From Acidimicrobiia bacterium (GTDB taxonomy: Bacteria > Actinomycetota > Acidimicrobiia > Spongiisociales > Spongiisociaceae), in contig QIDH01000039.1 in NCBI GenBank assembly GCA_003229305.1, positions 1 to 34,218 on the forward strand: a DNA stretch of 34,218 nucleotides. The letters are read 5' to 3'. Position 1 is the first letter of the stretch, and each line of letters opens with the position of its first letter. The translations under genes were made by a program, and so were the position numbers. Below the pieces are notes generated by a model. That model made no database searches and was not told the DNA's origin. It saw nothing but the letters and a program-made list of their open reading frames with translations. Of the stretch, positions 25,442 to 33,439 are shown piece after piece.

Positions 25442-26368
25442 ATGCATCGAGTTCTGATCGCAGACGACGACCCGGACATCGTTCAGTTCGTGCGAGTGAG
25501 CCTCGAACTCGAGGGTTTTGAGGTCGAAACCGCGAGCGACGGCAGAGAGGCGGTCGAAAAAGTTCTCGACACTTCACCTGACCTGGTCCTTCTGGACATC
25601 ATGATGCCGGAGATGGACGGCATTACGGCTTTGCGTAGGTTGCGCTCGCATCCTGGAGCGGCCAACACCTCTGTCATCCTGCTCACCGCCAAGGCGCTGT
25701 CCGAGGACCGGGTGAGGGGTTTGGAACTCGGTGCGGACGACTATGTGACCAAACCGTTCGATGTGACCGAACTCATGGCCAGGATCAAGGCGGTTTTGCG
25801 CCGCACTCAGGCCATGCGAGACGTATCGCCCCTGACCGGATTGCCAGGCAACTTCCAGATCGCCGGAGAGCTCGAGCGGCGTATCGAGGTCGGCGACCCG
25901 TTCGCCCTCGTGCAAGCAGATCTCGACAACTTCAAGGCCTTCAACGACCACTACGGGTTCATGCGGGGCGATCAGGTCATCACGTTCTCGGCAGACGCGC
26001 TTCTCGAGGCCAGAGCCGAAATTGGCGATACCACGACCTTTGTCGGACACATCGGCGGTGACGACTTCGTCGCGATCCTCGATCCGGGCGTTGCCGAACA
26101 GTATTGCAAGACAGCCATCGCCAAGTTCGATGAGGGCATCCTCGATTTCTACGATACTGCTGACGCATTGCGCGGCTACATCGACGTCGCAGATCGCCAA
26201 GGAGAGAGACACGCCTTCCCAATCGTGTCGGTTTCCCTCGGCGTCACATCGAACCTCACGAGAGTCATCACGTCGCAGTGGGAAGCCTCCGCGATCGCGG
26301 TAGAGATGAAGGAATACGCGAAACGACAGACCGGGTCGTCCTACAAAATCGACCGTCGCACCAACTGA
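25442..26368 (+). CDS. Response regulator with REC and GGDEF-like domains
   Basis: Two-domain signalling protein of 308 residues. Residues 3-118 are a receiver domain with the acidic pocket D8-D10, phosphoacceptor D52 (LLDIMMPEMDG), T82 and K104. Residues about 128-305 are a GGDEF-family domain: LTGLPGN (131-137), ADLDNFKAFNDHYGFMRGD (159-177), and active-site GGDDF (205-209) in place of GGDEF or GGEEF. The inhibitory I-site RxxD is absent. It could be a phosphorylation-controlled diguanylate cyclase with Asp for Glu, or a degenerate binding protein. It starts 12 bases after rpe with no histidine kinase nearby, so its input is unknown. Confidence 0.88.
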   Translation: MHRVLIADDDPDIVQFVRVSLELEGFEVETASDGREAVEKVLDTSPDLVLLDIMMPEMDGITALRRLRSHPGAANTSVILLTAKALSEDRVRGLELGADDYVTKPFDVTELMARIKAVLRRTQAMRDVSPLTGLPGNFQIAGELERRIEVGDPFALVQADLDNFKAFNDHYGFMRGDQVITFSADALLEARAEIGDTTTFVGHIGGDDFVAILDPGVAEQYCKTAIAKFDEGILDFYDTADALRGYIDVADRQGERHAFPIVSVSLGVTSNLTRVITSQWEASAIAVEMKEYAKRQTGSSYKIDRRTN

Positions 26369-26386
26369 GCGGCTGCCTGCACGCAG

Positions 26387-26392
26387 TAGCAT
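26387..26392 (+). promoter_or_regulatory. -10-like TAGCAT of a probable leaderless ribD promoter
   Basis: TAGCAT sits exactly 7 bases before the ribD ATG, the same hexamer and spacing as upstream of aroC. There is no Shine-Dalgarno in the 31-base gap after the response regulator. The gap is far too short for an FMN riboswitch, so the riboflavin genes have no such control here. Confidence 0.5.
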
Positions 26393-26399
26393 TTCGCCG

Positions 26400-27482
26400 A
26401 TGGGCCACCCCGCCGTACAACATTTCGAACTGGCGGCGATGCGCAGCGCCATCGAAATCGCTGGAACGTACCGGCCTCACCCCAACCCTAAGGTTGGAGC
26501 CGTCGTGTTGGATCGGTCTGGTACGGTCGTTGGCCGAGGCGCCCACGAGGGACCTGGCTCACCGCACGCCGAGACAATCGCCTTGCAACTGGCGGGGGAG
26601 CGTGCTGAGGGCGGGACGGTGATCGTGACTCTCGAACCTTGTTCGCACCACGGACGCACTCCGCCCTGCACTGACGCCTTGATCTCGGCGGGGGTGGGCA
26701 GGGTGGTGGCTGCCTTGACCGATCCTGACGAGCGGGTCACCGGATCAGGTTTCGCTCGCCTCCGCGAGGCGGGTATCGAAGTCGTCACCGGGGTCCTGGA
26801 GACGGAGGCCACGGCGCTCGACCCAGGCTATCTGATCCACAGGCGGCTGGGGCGTCCCAGGGTCGTCATTGTGTCAGCTTTGACACTTGATGGTCAATCG
26901 GCGGCGTTGGACGATGGGCCGACAGCCGAGCTGCTGAGCGGTGCTTGCCTCGACGACATGAGTGAATACCGGACCAAGGCAGACGCAGTCGTGATCGGAA
27001 GCGGTTTTGTTCGATCGGTTCGCGCAAACATCGCAACGAACGGCGCCGACCGGCCGAGGACCGTGGTGGTTACCGGACGCAGGTTTCCGCAGGTGGATGT
27101 TGATGCCTTTCCGACCCCGCCGATCGTGTTCGTGGCGGCCGCCTCTGATCCGCATCACGGACCAACTGGTCGGTTGGAGGTCGTATTGCCGACGTATGAC
27201 GGATTGAAGGTGGATCTCGAAGAGGCACTGGCGCATTTGGGAGATGAAGGGCTGCTTGATGTACACATCGAGGGCGGCCAGGCCCTCATATCGTCTTTCG
27301 AGCGCCTCGGACTGGTAGACGAGTACCGGCTCTATCTGGCCGCCCATCTGGCCGGGGGCGTCGGGCGGTCTCTGTTCGACACGACATTCGGCACAATGAG
27401 GGAGGTCCGCCCAGTAGAGGTGACGGAGGTGAGGCAGATCGGTGATGATCTGGCCATCCATGCACGAGTGCAGGAGATCTGA
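26400..27482 (+). CDS. ribD: Riboflavin biosynthesis deaminase/reductase RibD
   Basis: Bifunctional enzyme that deaminates then reduces the pyrimidine intermediate formed from GTP. In 360 residues, the deaminase domain comes first, with the zinc site HAE (56-58) and EPCSHHGRTPPC (79-90; C81 and C90), and HPNPKVGAVV. The reductase domain from about 150 (RPRVVIVSALTLDGQSA, TKADAVVIGSGFVRSV, DVHIEGGQALISSF) follows. It starts with ATG 26400 directly after the -10-like element, and is followed by ribE after 3 bases. Confidence 0.96.
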   Translation: MGHPAVQHFELAAMRSAIEIAGTYRPHPNPKVGAVVLDRSGTVVGRGAHEGPGSPHAETIALQLAGERAEGGTVIVTLEPCSHHGRTPPCTDALISAGVGRVVAALTDPDERVTGSGFARLREAGIEVVTGVLETEATALDPGYLIHRRLGRPRVVIVSALTLDGQSAALDDGPTAELLSGACLDDMSEYRTKADAVVIGSGFVRSVRANIATNGADRPRTVVVTGRRFPQVDVDAFPTPPIVFVAAASDPHHGPTGRLEVVLPTYDGLKVDLEEALAHLGDEGLLDVHIEGGQALISSFERLGLVDEYRLYLAAHLAGGVGRSLFDTTFGTMREVRPVEVTEVRQIGDDLAIHARVQEI

Positions 27483-27485
27483 TCA

Positions 27486-28085
27486 ATGTTCACAGGAATC
27501 ATCGAGGAGCGAGGCGAAATCGAGTCGATCACCCGAACACCAGATGGAGTCAGGGTGAGGGTTGGAGCCAGCGCGGTCGTGGCAGATGCATCAATAGGTG
27601 ATTCGATCGCGGTGAACGGCGTCTGCTTGACGGTGGTCGAGTTTGGTCGTACTCACTTCGTGGCAGACGCCATGCCCGAAACCTTGAGCCGTTCGAATCT
27701 TGGCAAGTTGTCACAGGGTGACGGAGTCAACCTCGAGCGACCGATGACGCTCAACGACAGACTCGACGGACACATCGTGCAGGGCCATGTGGACGGGATC
27801 GGTACTGTGGTCGCCAACGGAACGACGGATGAAGACGGCCACCATCTCATTGTCAGCCTGCCGCCAGAGTTGCGCCGGTACACCATAGAAAAGGGCTCGA
27901 TCACGCTCGACGGGGCCAGCCTGACCATCGCCGAGCTGACCACGGACGGTGTAGACGTCGCCCTTATCCCCTTGACGCTCGAACTCACGTCGCTCGGCGA
28001 GCGCAGACCGGGCGATGTTCTAAACATAGAGGTAGATATGGTGGCAAAGTACGTAGAACGAATGCTGGAGGCATACCGCCAATGA
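27486..28085 (+). CDS. ribE: Riboflavin synthase alpha chain
   Basis: Dismutates two 6,7-dimethyl-8-ribityllumazine molecules to riboflavin. The 199 residues start [15 protein letters not shown], the universal family start, and show two similar barrels: [13 protein letters not shown] in the first and [15 protein letters not shown] in the second, each with the lumazine-binding segment, plus [12 protein letters not shown]. It is 3 bases after ribD and overlaps ribBA by 4. Length is normal. Confidence 0.97.
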   Translation: MFTGIIEERGEIESITRTPDGVRVRVGASAVVADASIGDSIAVNGVCLTVVEFGRTHFVADAMPETLSRSNLGKLSQGDGVNLERPMTLNDRLDGHIVQGHVDGIGTVVANGTTDEDGHHLIVSLPPELRRYTIEKGSITLDGASLTIAELTTDGVDVALIPLTLELTSLGERRPGDVLNIEVDMVAKYVERMLEAYRQ

Positions 28086-29338
28086 GCTATTCACCCATTG
28101 CTGATGTAATCGCCGCTGTCGCTGAAGGGCGACCGGTCGTGGTCGTCGATGACCAAGATCGCGAGAACGAAGGCGATCTGATCCTGGCGGCCGAACTCGC
28201 GACTGAAGAAAAGATCGGATTCATGGTCCGATACACGAGCGGGGTCATTTGTGTTCCGATGGAGGGTCCTCGCCTGGATGCATTGAGGCTGCCGCTGATG
28301 GTCAGCGACAGCACGGACACGTTCCGCACCGGATTCACCATTTCGGTGGATCTCAAGGAAGGCACAACGACGGGCATCTCAGCGGCCGACCGCACGTTGA
28401 CAATCCGAGCTTTGGCCGATCTTGATGCCACCGCTGACCGATTCAGTCGTCCTGGCCATATCTTCCCCCTGAGATACAGCCAGGGGGGAGTGTTGAGGAG
28501 AGCTGGGCACACCGAGGCGGCCGTCGACCTGGCGAGACTGGCAGGGCTGACTCCGGCCGGCGCCCTTTGCGAGATCGTGAACGACGACGGGACCATGAAG
28601 AAGGGGGATGAACTGGTCAGATTCGCCAAGGAACACGACCTGCTCATCTGCACCATCGCGGACCTCATCGAGTACAGGAGACGCTCTGAGCGACTCGTAC
28701 AACGGAGGGGCGATGCCCGGATCCCTACCAGCCACGGTGAATTCCGAGCAGTCGGTTATGAGTCGCTTCTGGACGGACGCGAGCATGTCGCACTCGTCTA
28801 CGGAAACGTGGCCGGCGCCCAAGATGTGCTCGTCAGGGTCCATTCAGAGTGTCTCACCGGCGATGTTTTCGGGAGCCTGCGATGTGATTGTGGATCCCAG
28901 CTCGATCAGGCGCTGGCAAAGGTCGTTGAGGCCGGACGCGGCGTAGTCCTGTATATACGAGGTCATGAAGGACGAGGCATCGGTCTGCTTTCGAAACTGG
29001 AGGCGTATTCGCTCCAGGAGGGAGGCAGCGACACTGTCGAAGCGAACGAACAGCTCGGTTTGCCCCCAGATGCGCGCGACTACGGCGTCGGTGCTCAGAT
29101 TCTTTCCGATCTGGGCGTCACGACCATGCGGTTGTTGACCAACAACCCAACGAAGCGCGCTGGTATCGAAGGATACGGGCTCGAGATCGTGGAGAGGGTC
29201 CCGTTGGAGGTAGAGGTCACTGAGTACAACCGGGCCTATTTGCAGACCAAGGCCACCAAGATGGGCCATTTGCTTGGTCTCGGTGAGGGCCCGCCTGGTC
29301 AGCCGGGCGATGACTTGGCGTCTGATGCGATCGAGTGA
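28082..29338 (+). CDS. ribBA: DHBP synthase / GTP cyclohydrolase II fusion (RibBA)
   Basis: Bifunctional enzyme of 418 residues supplying both riboflavin precursors. The RibB half (about 1-200) makes 3,4-dihydroxy-2-butanone 4-phosphate from ribulose 5-phosphate: [12 protein letters not shown] (23-34), and [13 protein letters not shown]. The RibA half opens [21 protein letters not shown] with zinc cysteines near 257, 268 and 270, GHEGRGIGL, and the C-terminal [16 protein letters not shown]. All key residues are present, so both activities are likely. ATGA overlap with ribE. Confidence 0.97.
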   Translation: MSYSPIADVIAAVAEGRPVVVVDDQDRENEGDLILAAELATEEKIGFMVRYTSGVICVPMEGPRLDALRLPLMVSDSTDTFRTGFTISVDLKEGTTTGISAADRTLTIRALADLDATADRFSRPGHIFPLRYSQGGVLRRAGHTEAAVDLARLAGLTPAGALCEIVNDDGTMKKGDELVRFAKEHDLLICTIADLIEYRRRSERLVQRRGDARIPTSHGEFRAVGYESLLDGREHVALVYGNVAGAQDVLVRVHSECLTGDVFGSLRCDCGSQLDQALAKVVEAGRGVVLYIRGHEGRGIGLLSKLEAYSLQEGGSDTVEANEQLGLPPDARDYGVGAQILSDLGVTTMRLLTNNPTKRAGIEGYGLEIVERVPLEVEVTEYNRAYLQTKATKMGHLLGLGEGPPGQPGDDLASDAIE

Positions 29339-29353
29339 CGAATTGCCCTCGCG

Positions 29354-29818
29354 ATGAAACGCACCGACATCCTTATTGAGCTGGACGGTTCCGGCCTTCG
29401 GGTCGGACTGGTGGCGGCCGAATTCAATCGTTCGATCGCCGATGGGCTGCTTGACGGTGCGATCAAGGCGTGCGAGGACGCCGGCGTCGATTCCACTACC
29501 GTCGTGCGGGTCGGTGGGGCCTTGGAGCTGGCGGTGGTCGCGAAGCATCTCAGCGTGGACCATGACGCGGTCGTGGCAATCGGAGCCGTGATCGAGGGCG
29601 ACACCGACCACTACCGGTTCGTGGCCGCCGAGGCGTTTTCGGGTCTGGGACGGGTGGCTACCGACACCGGCGTGCCCGTCGCGAGCGCAGTGCTCACCGT
29701 GACCGAATTTGGTCAGGCGCAGGAGCGTGCGCTGGCAGGCCCTGCCAACAAGGGCTATGAGGCTGCCCACGCCGCCATCACAGCGGCCAGGGCAATCCGA
29801 TCCATTAGGAACGGCTGA
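29354..29818 (+). CDS. ribH: 6,7-dimethyl-8-ribityllumazine synthase
   Basis: Condenses the RibD pathway product with the RibB product to the lumazine. The 154-residue protein has AAEFN (21-25), GAVIEGDTDHYRF with the catalytic His86, VPVASAVLTV, and NKGYEAAHAAITAA. Two motifs differ from the usual family form: GGALELA for PGAFELP, and DTDHY for ETPHF; the functional His and fold signatures remain. It lies 15 bases after ribBA and ends the riboflavin unit. Confidence 0.93.
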   Translation: MKRTDILIELDGSGLRVGLVAAEFNRSIADGLLDGAIKACEDAGVDSTTVVRVGGALELAVVAKHLSVDHDAVVAIGAVIEGDTDHYRFVAAEAFSGLGRVATDTGVPVASAVLTVTEFGQAQERALAGPANKGYEAAHAAITAARAIRSIRNG

Positions 29819-29888
29819 CAGCCTCTTGCGTCATCCGGGCGAACGCAGTCTTGCTGGCCGCTGGCTCGCCTGGCCGACTCCCAGGCCG

Positions 29889-29894
29889 TATACT
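29889..29894 (+). promoter_or_regulatory. Candidate -10 (TATACT) of the infC operon promoter
   Basis: TATACT, one mismatch from consensus, lies 71 bases after ribH in non-coding DNA; transcripts would start near 29901, giving a leader of about 300 nt. No good -35 is seen at the normal distance. Confidence 0.45.
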
Positions 29895-30069
29895 TGCTGC
29901 ACACAACTGAATCAGAAGTGGAAGCTTGCTGCTTCCCACCCGGCCACACCCAGTGTGCGCCGAGGTTGGATCGCTCGGCTCGGCCCTTTCGGGTACCGAA
30001 CGCATGGCGACACAAGGGCAATCCCTCGTTCGGACTCACAGGTTCCCGAACGCAAGGGCAGGTCATAGT

Positions 30070-30095
30070 GCGGCAAGTTTGACTTGCCGCTTTTT
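30070..30095 (+). terminator. Intrinsic terminator/attenuator in the infC leader
   Basis: A perfect 9-base stem GCGGCAAGT / ACTTGCCGC with a 3-base loop (TTG) is followed directly by TTTTT, the only textbook Rho-independent terminator noticed in the window. It lies 110 bases upstream of infC and far from the ribH end, so it probably acts as an attenuator. Its right arm (30083-30089) can alternatively pair with CGGCAAG at 30109-30115, a repeat of the left arm. Confidence 0.85.
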
Positions 30096-30205
30096 CGTGT
30101 GCGAAGGCCGGCAAGCGCCTGACATCTGCAGACCCACCGACACGGCGTCCCTTGTGGGCAACTCGTGAGCGGTTGCAGCCGATCGAGAACGAATGGAGGA
30201 AGAGC

Positions 30206-30961
30206 ATCGCCGATCTGAGAATCAATGATTCGATCAGAGCCAAAGAAGTGCGGGTTGTCGCACCAGACGGGTCACAAGTTGGAGTAAAAAGCATCCAGGA
30301 GGCCCTCTGGCTCGCAGATCAACTCGGGCTGGACCTCGTCGAGGTCGCCCCCGCAGCCAAACCGCCGGTGACCAGGTTGATGGACTACGGCAAGTACAAG
30401 TACGAACTGTCGGTCAAAGAACGCGAAGCTCGCAAGAAGCAGACGAAGAGCACTGTCAAAGAGATCACGTTCAAGGTCAAGATCGGTGACAACGACTACC
30501 GGATCAAGAAGGATCGTGCGGCCAAGTTCCTGAGCCACGGCGACAAGGTGAGGGTCAGGATCTGGTTCAGAGGCAGGGAGGCGTCCCGCCCTGAGCTAGG
30601 CAGGAGAATCCTTGATCGCATGTCGGAGGACCTGGTCCATGTCGGCAAGATCGAACAGGACGCCAAACAGGAGGGGCGCAACATGACGATGTCTTTCGCT
30701 CCACTGAAAAAGGCCGAAAGAGAGGCGTACGCCGCGGCGGTCGCCAAGGAAGAAGAGAGAAATCGGTCATACGCAGAACTAGAGAACGAACCTGAGGACA
30801 CGGAAATCGTCTCAGTAGTAAAACAGCAGTCTGATCCTGGCGAGCCGACCGAAGCAGACGGCGGACCTGACGACGCCGTAGCAGATGCAGCGACTTCTGA
30901 CGCAGAAGGCGAGCCGGCCACCGATTCGCCGGACCAGTCAGAACCTGAAAAAGAGAACTAA
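30206..30961 (+). CDS. infC: Translation initiation factor IF-3, probable ATC start
   Basis: Binds the 30S subunit, prevents subunit joining and checks start-codon pairing. ATC at 30206 follows GGAGG (30195-30199) by 6 bases and gives IADLRINDSIRAKEVRVV, the true IF-3 N-terminus. No ATG or GTG fits; TTG 30152 and TTG 30173 upstream are poor. Rare AUU/AUC starts on infC are known in other bacteria and underlie self-repression by IF-3. The protein has the N-domain, linker (KYKYELSVKEREARKKQ) and C-domain (VKEITFKVKIGDNDY...RVRIWFRGRE). From about residue 190 a 60-residue acidic tail (ENEPEDTEIVSVV onward) extends beyond normal IF-3. Confidence 0.92.
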   Translation: MADLRINDSIRAKEVRVVAPDGSQVGVKSIQEALWLADQLGLDLVEVAPAAKPPVTRLMDYGKYKYELSVKEREARKKQTKSTVKEITFKVKIGDNDYRIKKDRAAKFLSHGDKVRVRIWFRGREASRPELGRRILDRMSEDLVHVGKIEQDAKQEGRNMTMSFAPLKKAEREAYAAAVAKEEERNRSYAELENEPEDTEIVSVVKQQSDPGEPTEADGGPDDAVADAATSDAEGEPATDSPDQSEPEKEN

Positions 30962-30976
30962 ACCGAAAGGCGAATC

Positions 30977-31171
30977 ATGCCCAAGATGAAGACGCACAAG
31001 GGCGCTGCCAAGCGCTACAAGGTGACGGGATCCGGCAAGATCCGTCGGCGCCAGGCAGGTCGGGGGCATCTCAAGATGGCCAAGGGCAAGAACAGCTACC
31101 AGCGCCTCAAGGGTGAAACTGGTTTGGGCAAGGGCGACGAGAAGCGTGCCAAGCGCTTGCTCGGCCGCTGA
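30977..31171 (+). CDS. rpmI: Ribosomal protein L35
   Basis: Basic 64-residue protein of the large subunit. [23 protein letters not shown] at the N-terminus and the lysine- and arginine-rich C-terminus are diagnostic. It lies 15 bases after infC with Shine-Dalgarno GAAAGG, in the conserved infC-rpmI-rplT order. Confidence 0.97.
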   Translation: MPKMKTHKGAAKRYKVTGSGKIRRRQAGRGHLKMAKGKNSYQRLKGETGLGKGDEKRAKRLLGR

Positions 31172-31192
31172 GAACGGGAAGGAGACAGAACC

Positions 31193-31549
31193 ATGGCTCG
31201 AGTAAAACGCGCCGTTCATGCCCGGAAGAAACATCGCAAGGTGATGACCCGTGCGAAGGGGTATTCGGGGGCCAAGAGTCGCCGGTACAAGGCCGCCAAC
31301 GAGCAGGTCATGCATTCGATGCAGTATGCGTACCGGGATCGTCGGGCTCGCAAGGGCGAATTTCGGCGTCTTTGGATAACTCGCATCAACGCGGCGGCCC
31401 GTCAGCATGGCACCACCTACAGCCAACTGATTGCAGGTCTCAAGGCAGCCGAGTTCGAGGTCGACCGCAAGATGCTCGCCGAGATCGCGGTCAGTGATCC
31501 GGACGCCTTCGCCCAGATTGTCGAGGTCGCCGGAGCATCCGGTAGCTGA
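31193..31549 (+). CDS. rplT: Ribosomal protein L20
   Basis: Large-subunit assembly protein of 118 residues. [38 protein letters not shown], and [16 protein letters not shown] are the family signatures. The ATG has the Shine-Dalgarno GGAAGGAG just upstream. In several bacteria L20 represses its own operon by binding the infC leader or an rpmI translational operator; the structured leader upstream makes this a reasonable hypothesis here. Confidence 0.98.
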   Translation: MARVKRAVHARKKHRKVMTRAKGYSGAKSRRYKAANEQVMHSMQYAYRDRRARKGEFRRLWITRINAAARQHGTTYSQLIAGLKAAEFEVDRKMLAEIAVSDPDAFAQIVEVAGASGS

Positions 31550-31568
31550 ATCGAAACCCGGTCACTTC

Positions 31569-32324
31569 GTGGAGCCGATCCGGTCGTTGCGGAACGAACG
31601 GATAGCCGAGGCGCTAAGGCTCAGGCGTAGCCGCGGGCGCGCCAAGACCGGCCGCACGCTGATCGAAGGCCCAAACGTCTTGGCCGACGCCATTGGCGGG
31701 GGTGCGAACGTCGAGCGAGTGTTTGGTCTGCCAGACGACGCTGAGGGGCGTGGCCTGGCCGAGCGGGCGGGCGCCGAATGGATCCCGGTCGTGGCAGACG
31801 TTCTCGATCGCCTGGCGCCGAGCGAACATCCGAAGGGGCCGGTTTCTGTTGCCGTCGTCCCACATGGCGTAATCGGCGACCGAGACGTGGTGTGGTTCGA
31901 TCTGGCTGATCCCGGAAACGCCGGGACCTTGGTGCGGACCGCTGCGGCGTTGGGTTTCGATGTGGCGTCGCCCACCGGAGCCGCCGACCTCTGGGCTCCG
32001 AAAGTCATTCGAGCGGGTGCTGGCGGCCACTTTCAAACGTCAGTTGTACAGCCGGCCGACTTGTCCGAGATCTCCGGGTTCAAGATTGTTGCCGTGCCAA
32101 GAGGAGGCCGACGAAGTGAGGCATTGCGCGATCTGGATATATCGACCAGATGCATCGCAATCATCGGCTCGGAATCCCACGGCCTTGATTCGCAGATCGT
32201 GGACTCTGCCGATCTAGCCGTGACCATCCAGATGAGCGGGACCGTGGAGAGCCTCAACGCAGCGGTCTCTGGCGCGATAGTTATGTACGAACTGGCACTT
32301 CGCCGTCACGAAACCCACACCTGA
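31569..32324 (+). CDS. SpoU/TrmH-family RNA 2'-O-methyltransferase
   Basis: SAM-dependent ribose methylation of rRNA or tRNA. GTG 31569 gives a 251-residue protein with an N-terminal substrate-binding domain (RSRGRAKTGRTLIEGPNVLADA) and the SPOUT knot: motif 1 ADPGNAGTLVRTAA (113-126), motif 2 GSESHGL (200-206), motif 3 GTVESLNAAVS (224-234). The longer frame from 31431 reads in rplT and is rejected. The rplT-methyltransferase-pheS order is common in Actinobacteria, where it is often named tsnR or rlmB-like. The target nucleotide cannot be told from sequence. Confidence 0.92.
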   Translation: MEPIRSLRNERIAEALRLRRSRGRAKTGRTLIEGPNVLADAIGGGANVERVFGLPDDAEGRGLAERAGAEWIPVVADVLDRLAPSEHPKGPVSVAVVPHGVIGDRDVVWFDLADPGNAGTLVRTAAALGFDVASPTGAADLWAPKVIRAGAGGHFQTSVVQPADLSEISGFKIVAVPRGGRRSEALRDLDISTRCIAIIGSESHGLDSQIVDSADLAVTIQMSGTVESLNAAVSGAIVMYELALRRHETHT

Positions 32325-32336
32325 CCACGCCATGCC

Positions 32337-33377
32337 GTGACTAACGTGACGAGCCTCATGGACCTCTCCAAGATCGACGCACTGGTCGCCGCCGCGCCTG
32401 GCCGAATCGCCGCGGCCGTTGACCTCGCCGCCCTCGAACAGCTCGAAACCGAGCTCGTCGGCCGCCGGTCACCCATTGCCGAGCTGCGCAGGGGTCTCGG
32501 TCAGGCAGATCCCCAAGACCGGCCCCGCCTTGGTCAGGCGCTGAAAACAGCAACTGATGCTCTCAAAGGGGAACTCGACACCGCCAGGGCGGTACTCGAA
32601 GCTGCAGCCGAGGATGCTCTGTTGGAAGGCGACAGAGTGGACGTGACTCTTCCGGCGGCTACTCCGGCCAGAGGGACCCACCACCTGATCACGCAGACAA
32701 TGGAAGAGGTCGCAGACATATTCCGATCTCTCGGTTACCAGATCGAATCCGGGCCTGAAATCGAGATCGCTCACTACAACTTCGATGCGCTCAACACGCC
32801 GTTGAGCCATCCGTCACGATTCGAAAGCGACACGATGTACATCGAGCCCTTCGATGGGAAGGCGAAGACCGGGGGCGAGGAACTCTTGCTGCGCACCCAA
32901 ACTTCACCCATGCAGGCTCGATATATGGAATCGAACCCGCCGCCTGTCTACATAGTCGTGCCAGGCAGGGTGTTCCGGACCGACACGTGGGACGCGACGC
33001 ACTCGCCGGTCTTCCACCAGATCGAGGGTTTGGCGGTCGACACAGACATCACGTTTGGTGATCTCAAGGGGACGCTCGCTCATTTCGCATTGGAGTTCTT
33101 CGGTTCCTCGGCCAAAACCAGATTCATGCCGAATTTCTTTCCATTCACGGAGCCGTCGGCGGAAATGCACGTATGGTTCAACGGGGGCTGGCTCGAGCTG
33201 CTGGGGTGCGGGATGGTCGACCCGAACGTATTCGAGGCGGTCGGCTACGACCCGCAAGAGGTGACAGGCTTCGCCTTCGGGATGGGTGTCGAACGCCTGG
33301 CCATGGTCAAACACGGCATCAAGGACATTCGACATCTCTTCGAGAACGACCTCCGCATCCTGAGGCAATTCCGATGA
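32337..33377 (+). CDS. pheS: Phenylalanyl-tRNA synthetase alpha subunit
   Basis: Catalytic subunit of the alpha2-beta2 class II synthetase. The 346-residue chain has an N-terminal coiled coil (about 20-95), then GPEIEIAHYNFDALN, LRTQTSPMQARYM, PGRVFRTDTWDATHSPVFHQIEG-type motif 2 region, and the motif 3 segment GFAFGMGVERLAM. GTG 32337 and ATG 32358 (MDLSKIDALV) are both possible starts; neither has a good Shine-Dalgarno. The stop overlaps a micro-ORF that leads to pheT. Confidence 0.96.
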   Translation: MTNVTSLMDLSKIDALVAAAPGRIAAAVDLAALEQLETELVGRRSPIAELRRGLGQADPQDRPRLGQALKTATDALKGELDTARAVLEAAAEDALLEGDRVDVTLPAATPARGTHHLITQTMEEVADIFRSLGYQIESGPEIEIAHYNFDALNTPLSHPSRFESDTMYIEPFDGKAKTGGEELLLRTQTSPMQARYMESNPPPVYIVVPGRVFRTDTWDATHSPVFHQIEGLAVDTDITFGDLKGTLAHFALEFFGSSAKTRFMPNFFPFTEPSAEMHVWFNGGWLELLGCGMVDPNVFEAVGYDPQEVTGFAFGMGVERLAMVKHGIKDIRHLFENDLRILRQFR

Positions 33378-33439
33378 GCTACCTAGCAGGCCGGCTACAA
33401 GCCGATGCATGGCGGATCGCCAACGGCGGGCCCTCATGA
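33374..33439 (+). CDS. Bridging micro-ORF between pheS and pheT (21 codons)
   Basis: ATG 33374 overlaps the pheS stop (ATGA) and encodes MSYLAGRLQADAWRIANGGP plus Ser; its TGA overlaps the pheT ATG at 33436, again as ATGA. It fills the pheS-pheT gap exactly and has 4-base overlaps at both ends, so it could carry ribosomes from pheS into pheT and keep the subunits balanced. pheT has no strong Shine-Dalgarno of its own. Translation is not shown; no family is recognised. Confidence 0.4.
   Translation: MSYLAGRLQADAWRIANGGPS

Larger units (their letters stand above)
29819..30205 (+). other. Long structured non-coding leader upstream of infC
   Basis: About 387 bases without a convincing gene. After a possible -10 (TATACT, 29889-29894) come successive hairpins: 29918-29939 (GTGGAAGC / GCTTCCCAC, one bulge), 29945-29957 (CACAC / GTGTG), and 29981-29998 (CGG-CCC / GGG-TA-CCG). 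Then a three-part switch: CGTTCGG at 30027-30033 can pair with CCGAACG at 29996-30002 or with CCGAACG at 30046-30052. An intrinsic terminator follows at 30070-30095 and the infC ribosome site at 30195-30199. It looks like a cis-regulatory RNA for the infC-rpmI-rplT operon, as known in other bacteria where L20 is the effector. The effector here is unknown. Confidence 0.6.

Noticed and set aside
26369-26399. FMN riboswitch upstream of ribD
   Set aside because: The gap is 31 bases and lacks the conserved RFN element; nothing similar was seen upstream of ribE, ribBA or ribH.
32325-32357. T-box leader controlling pheS
   Set aside because: The gap between the methyltransferase and pheS is only 12-33 bases, too short for a T-box, with no terminator.
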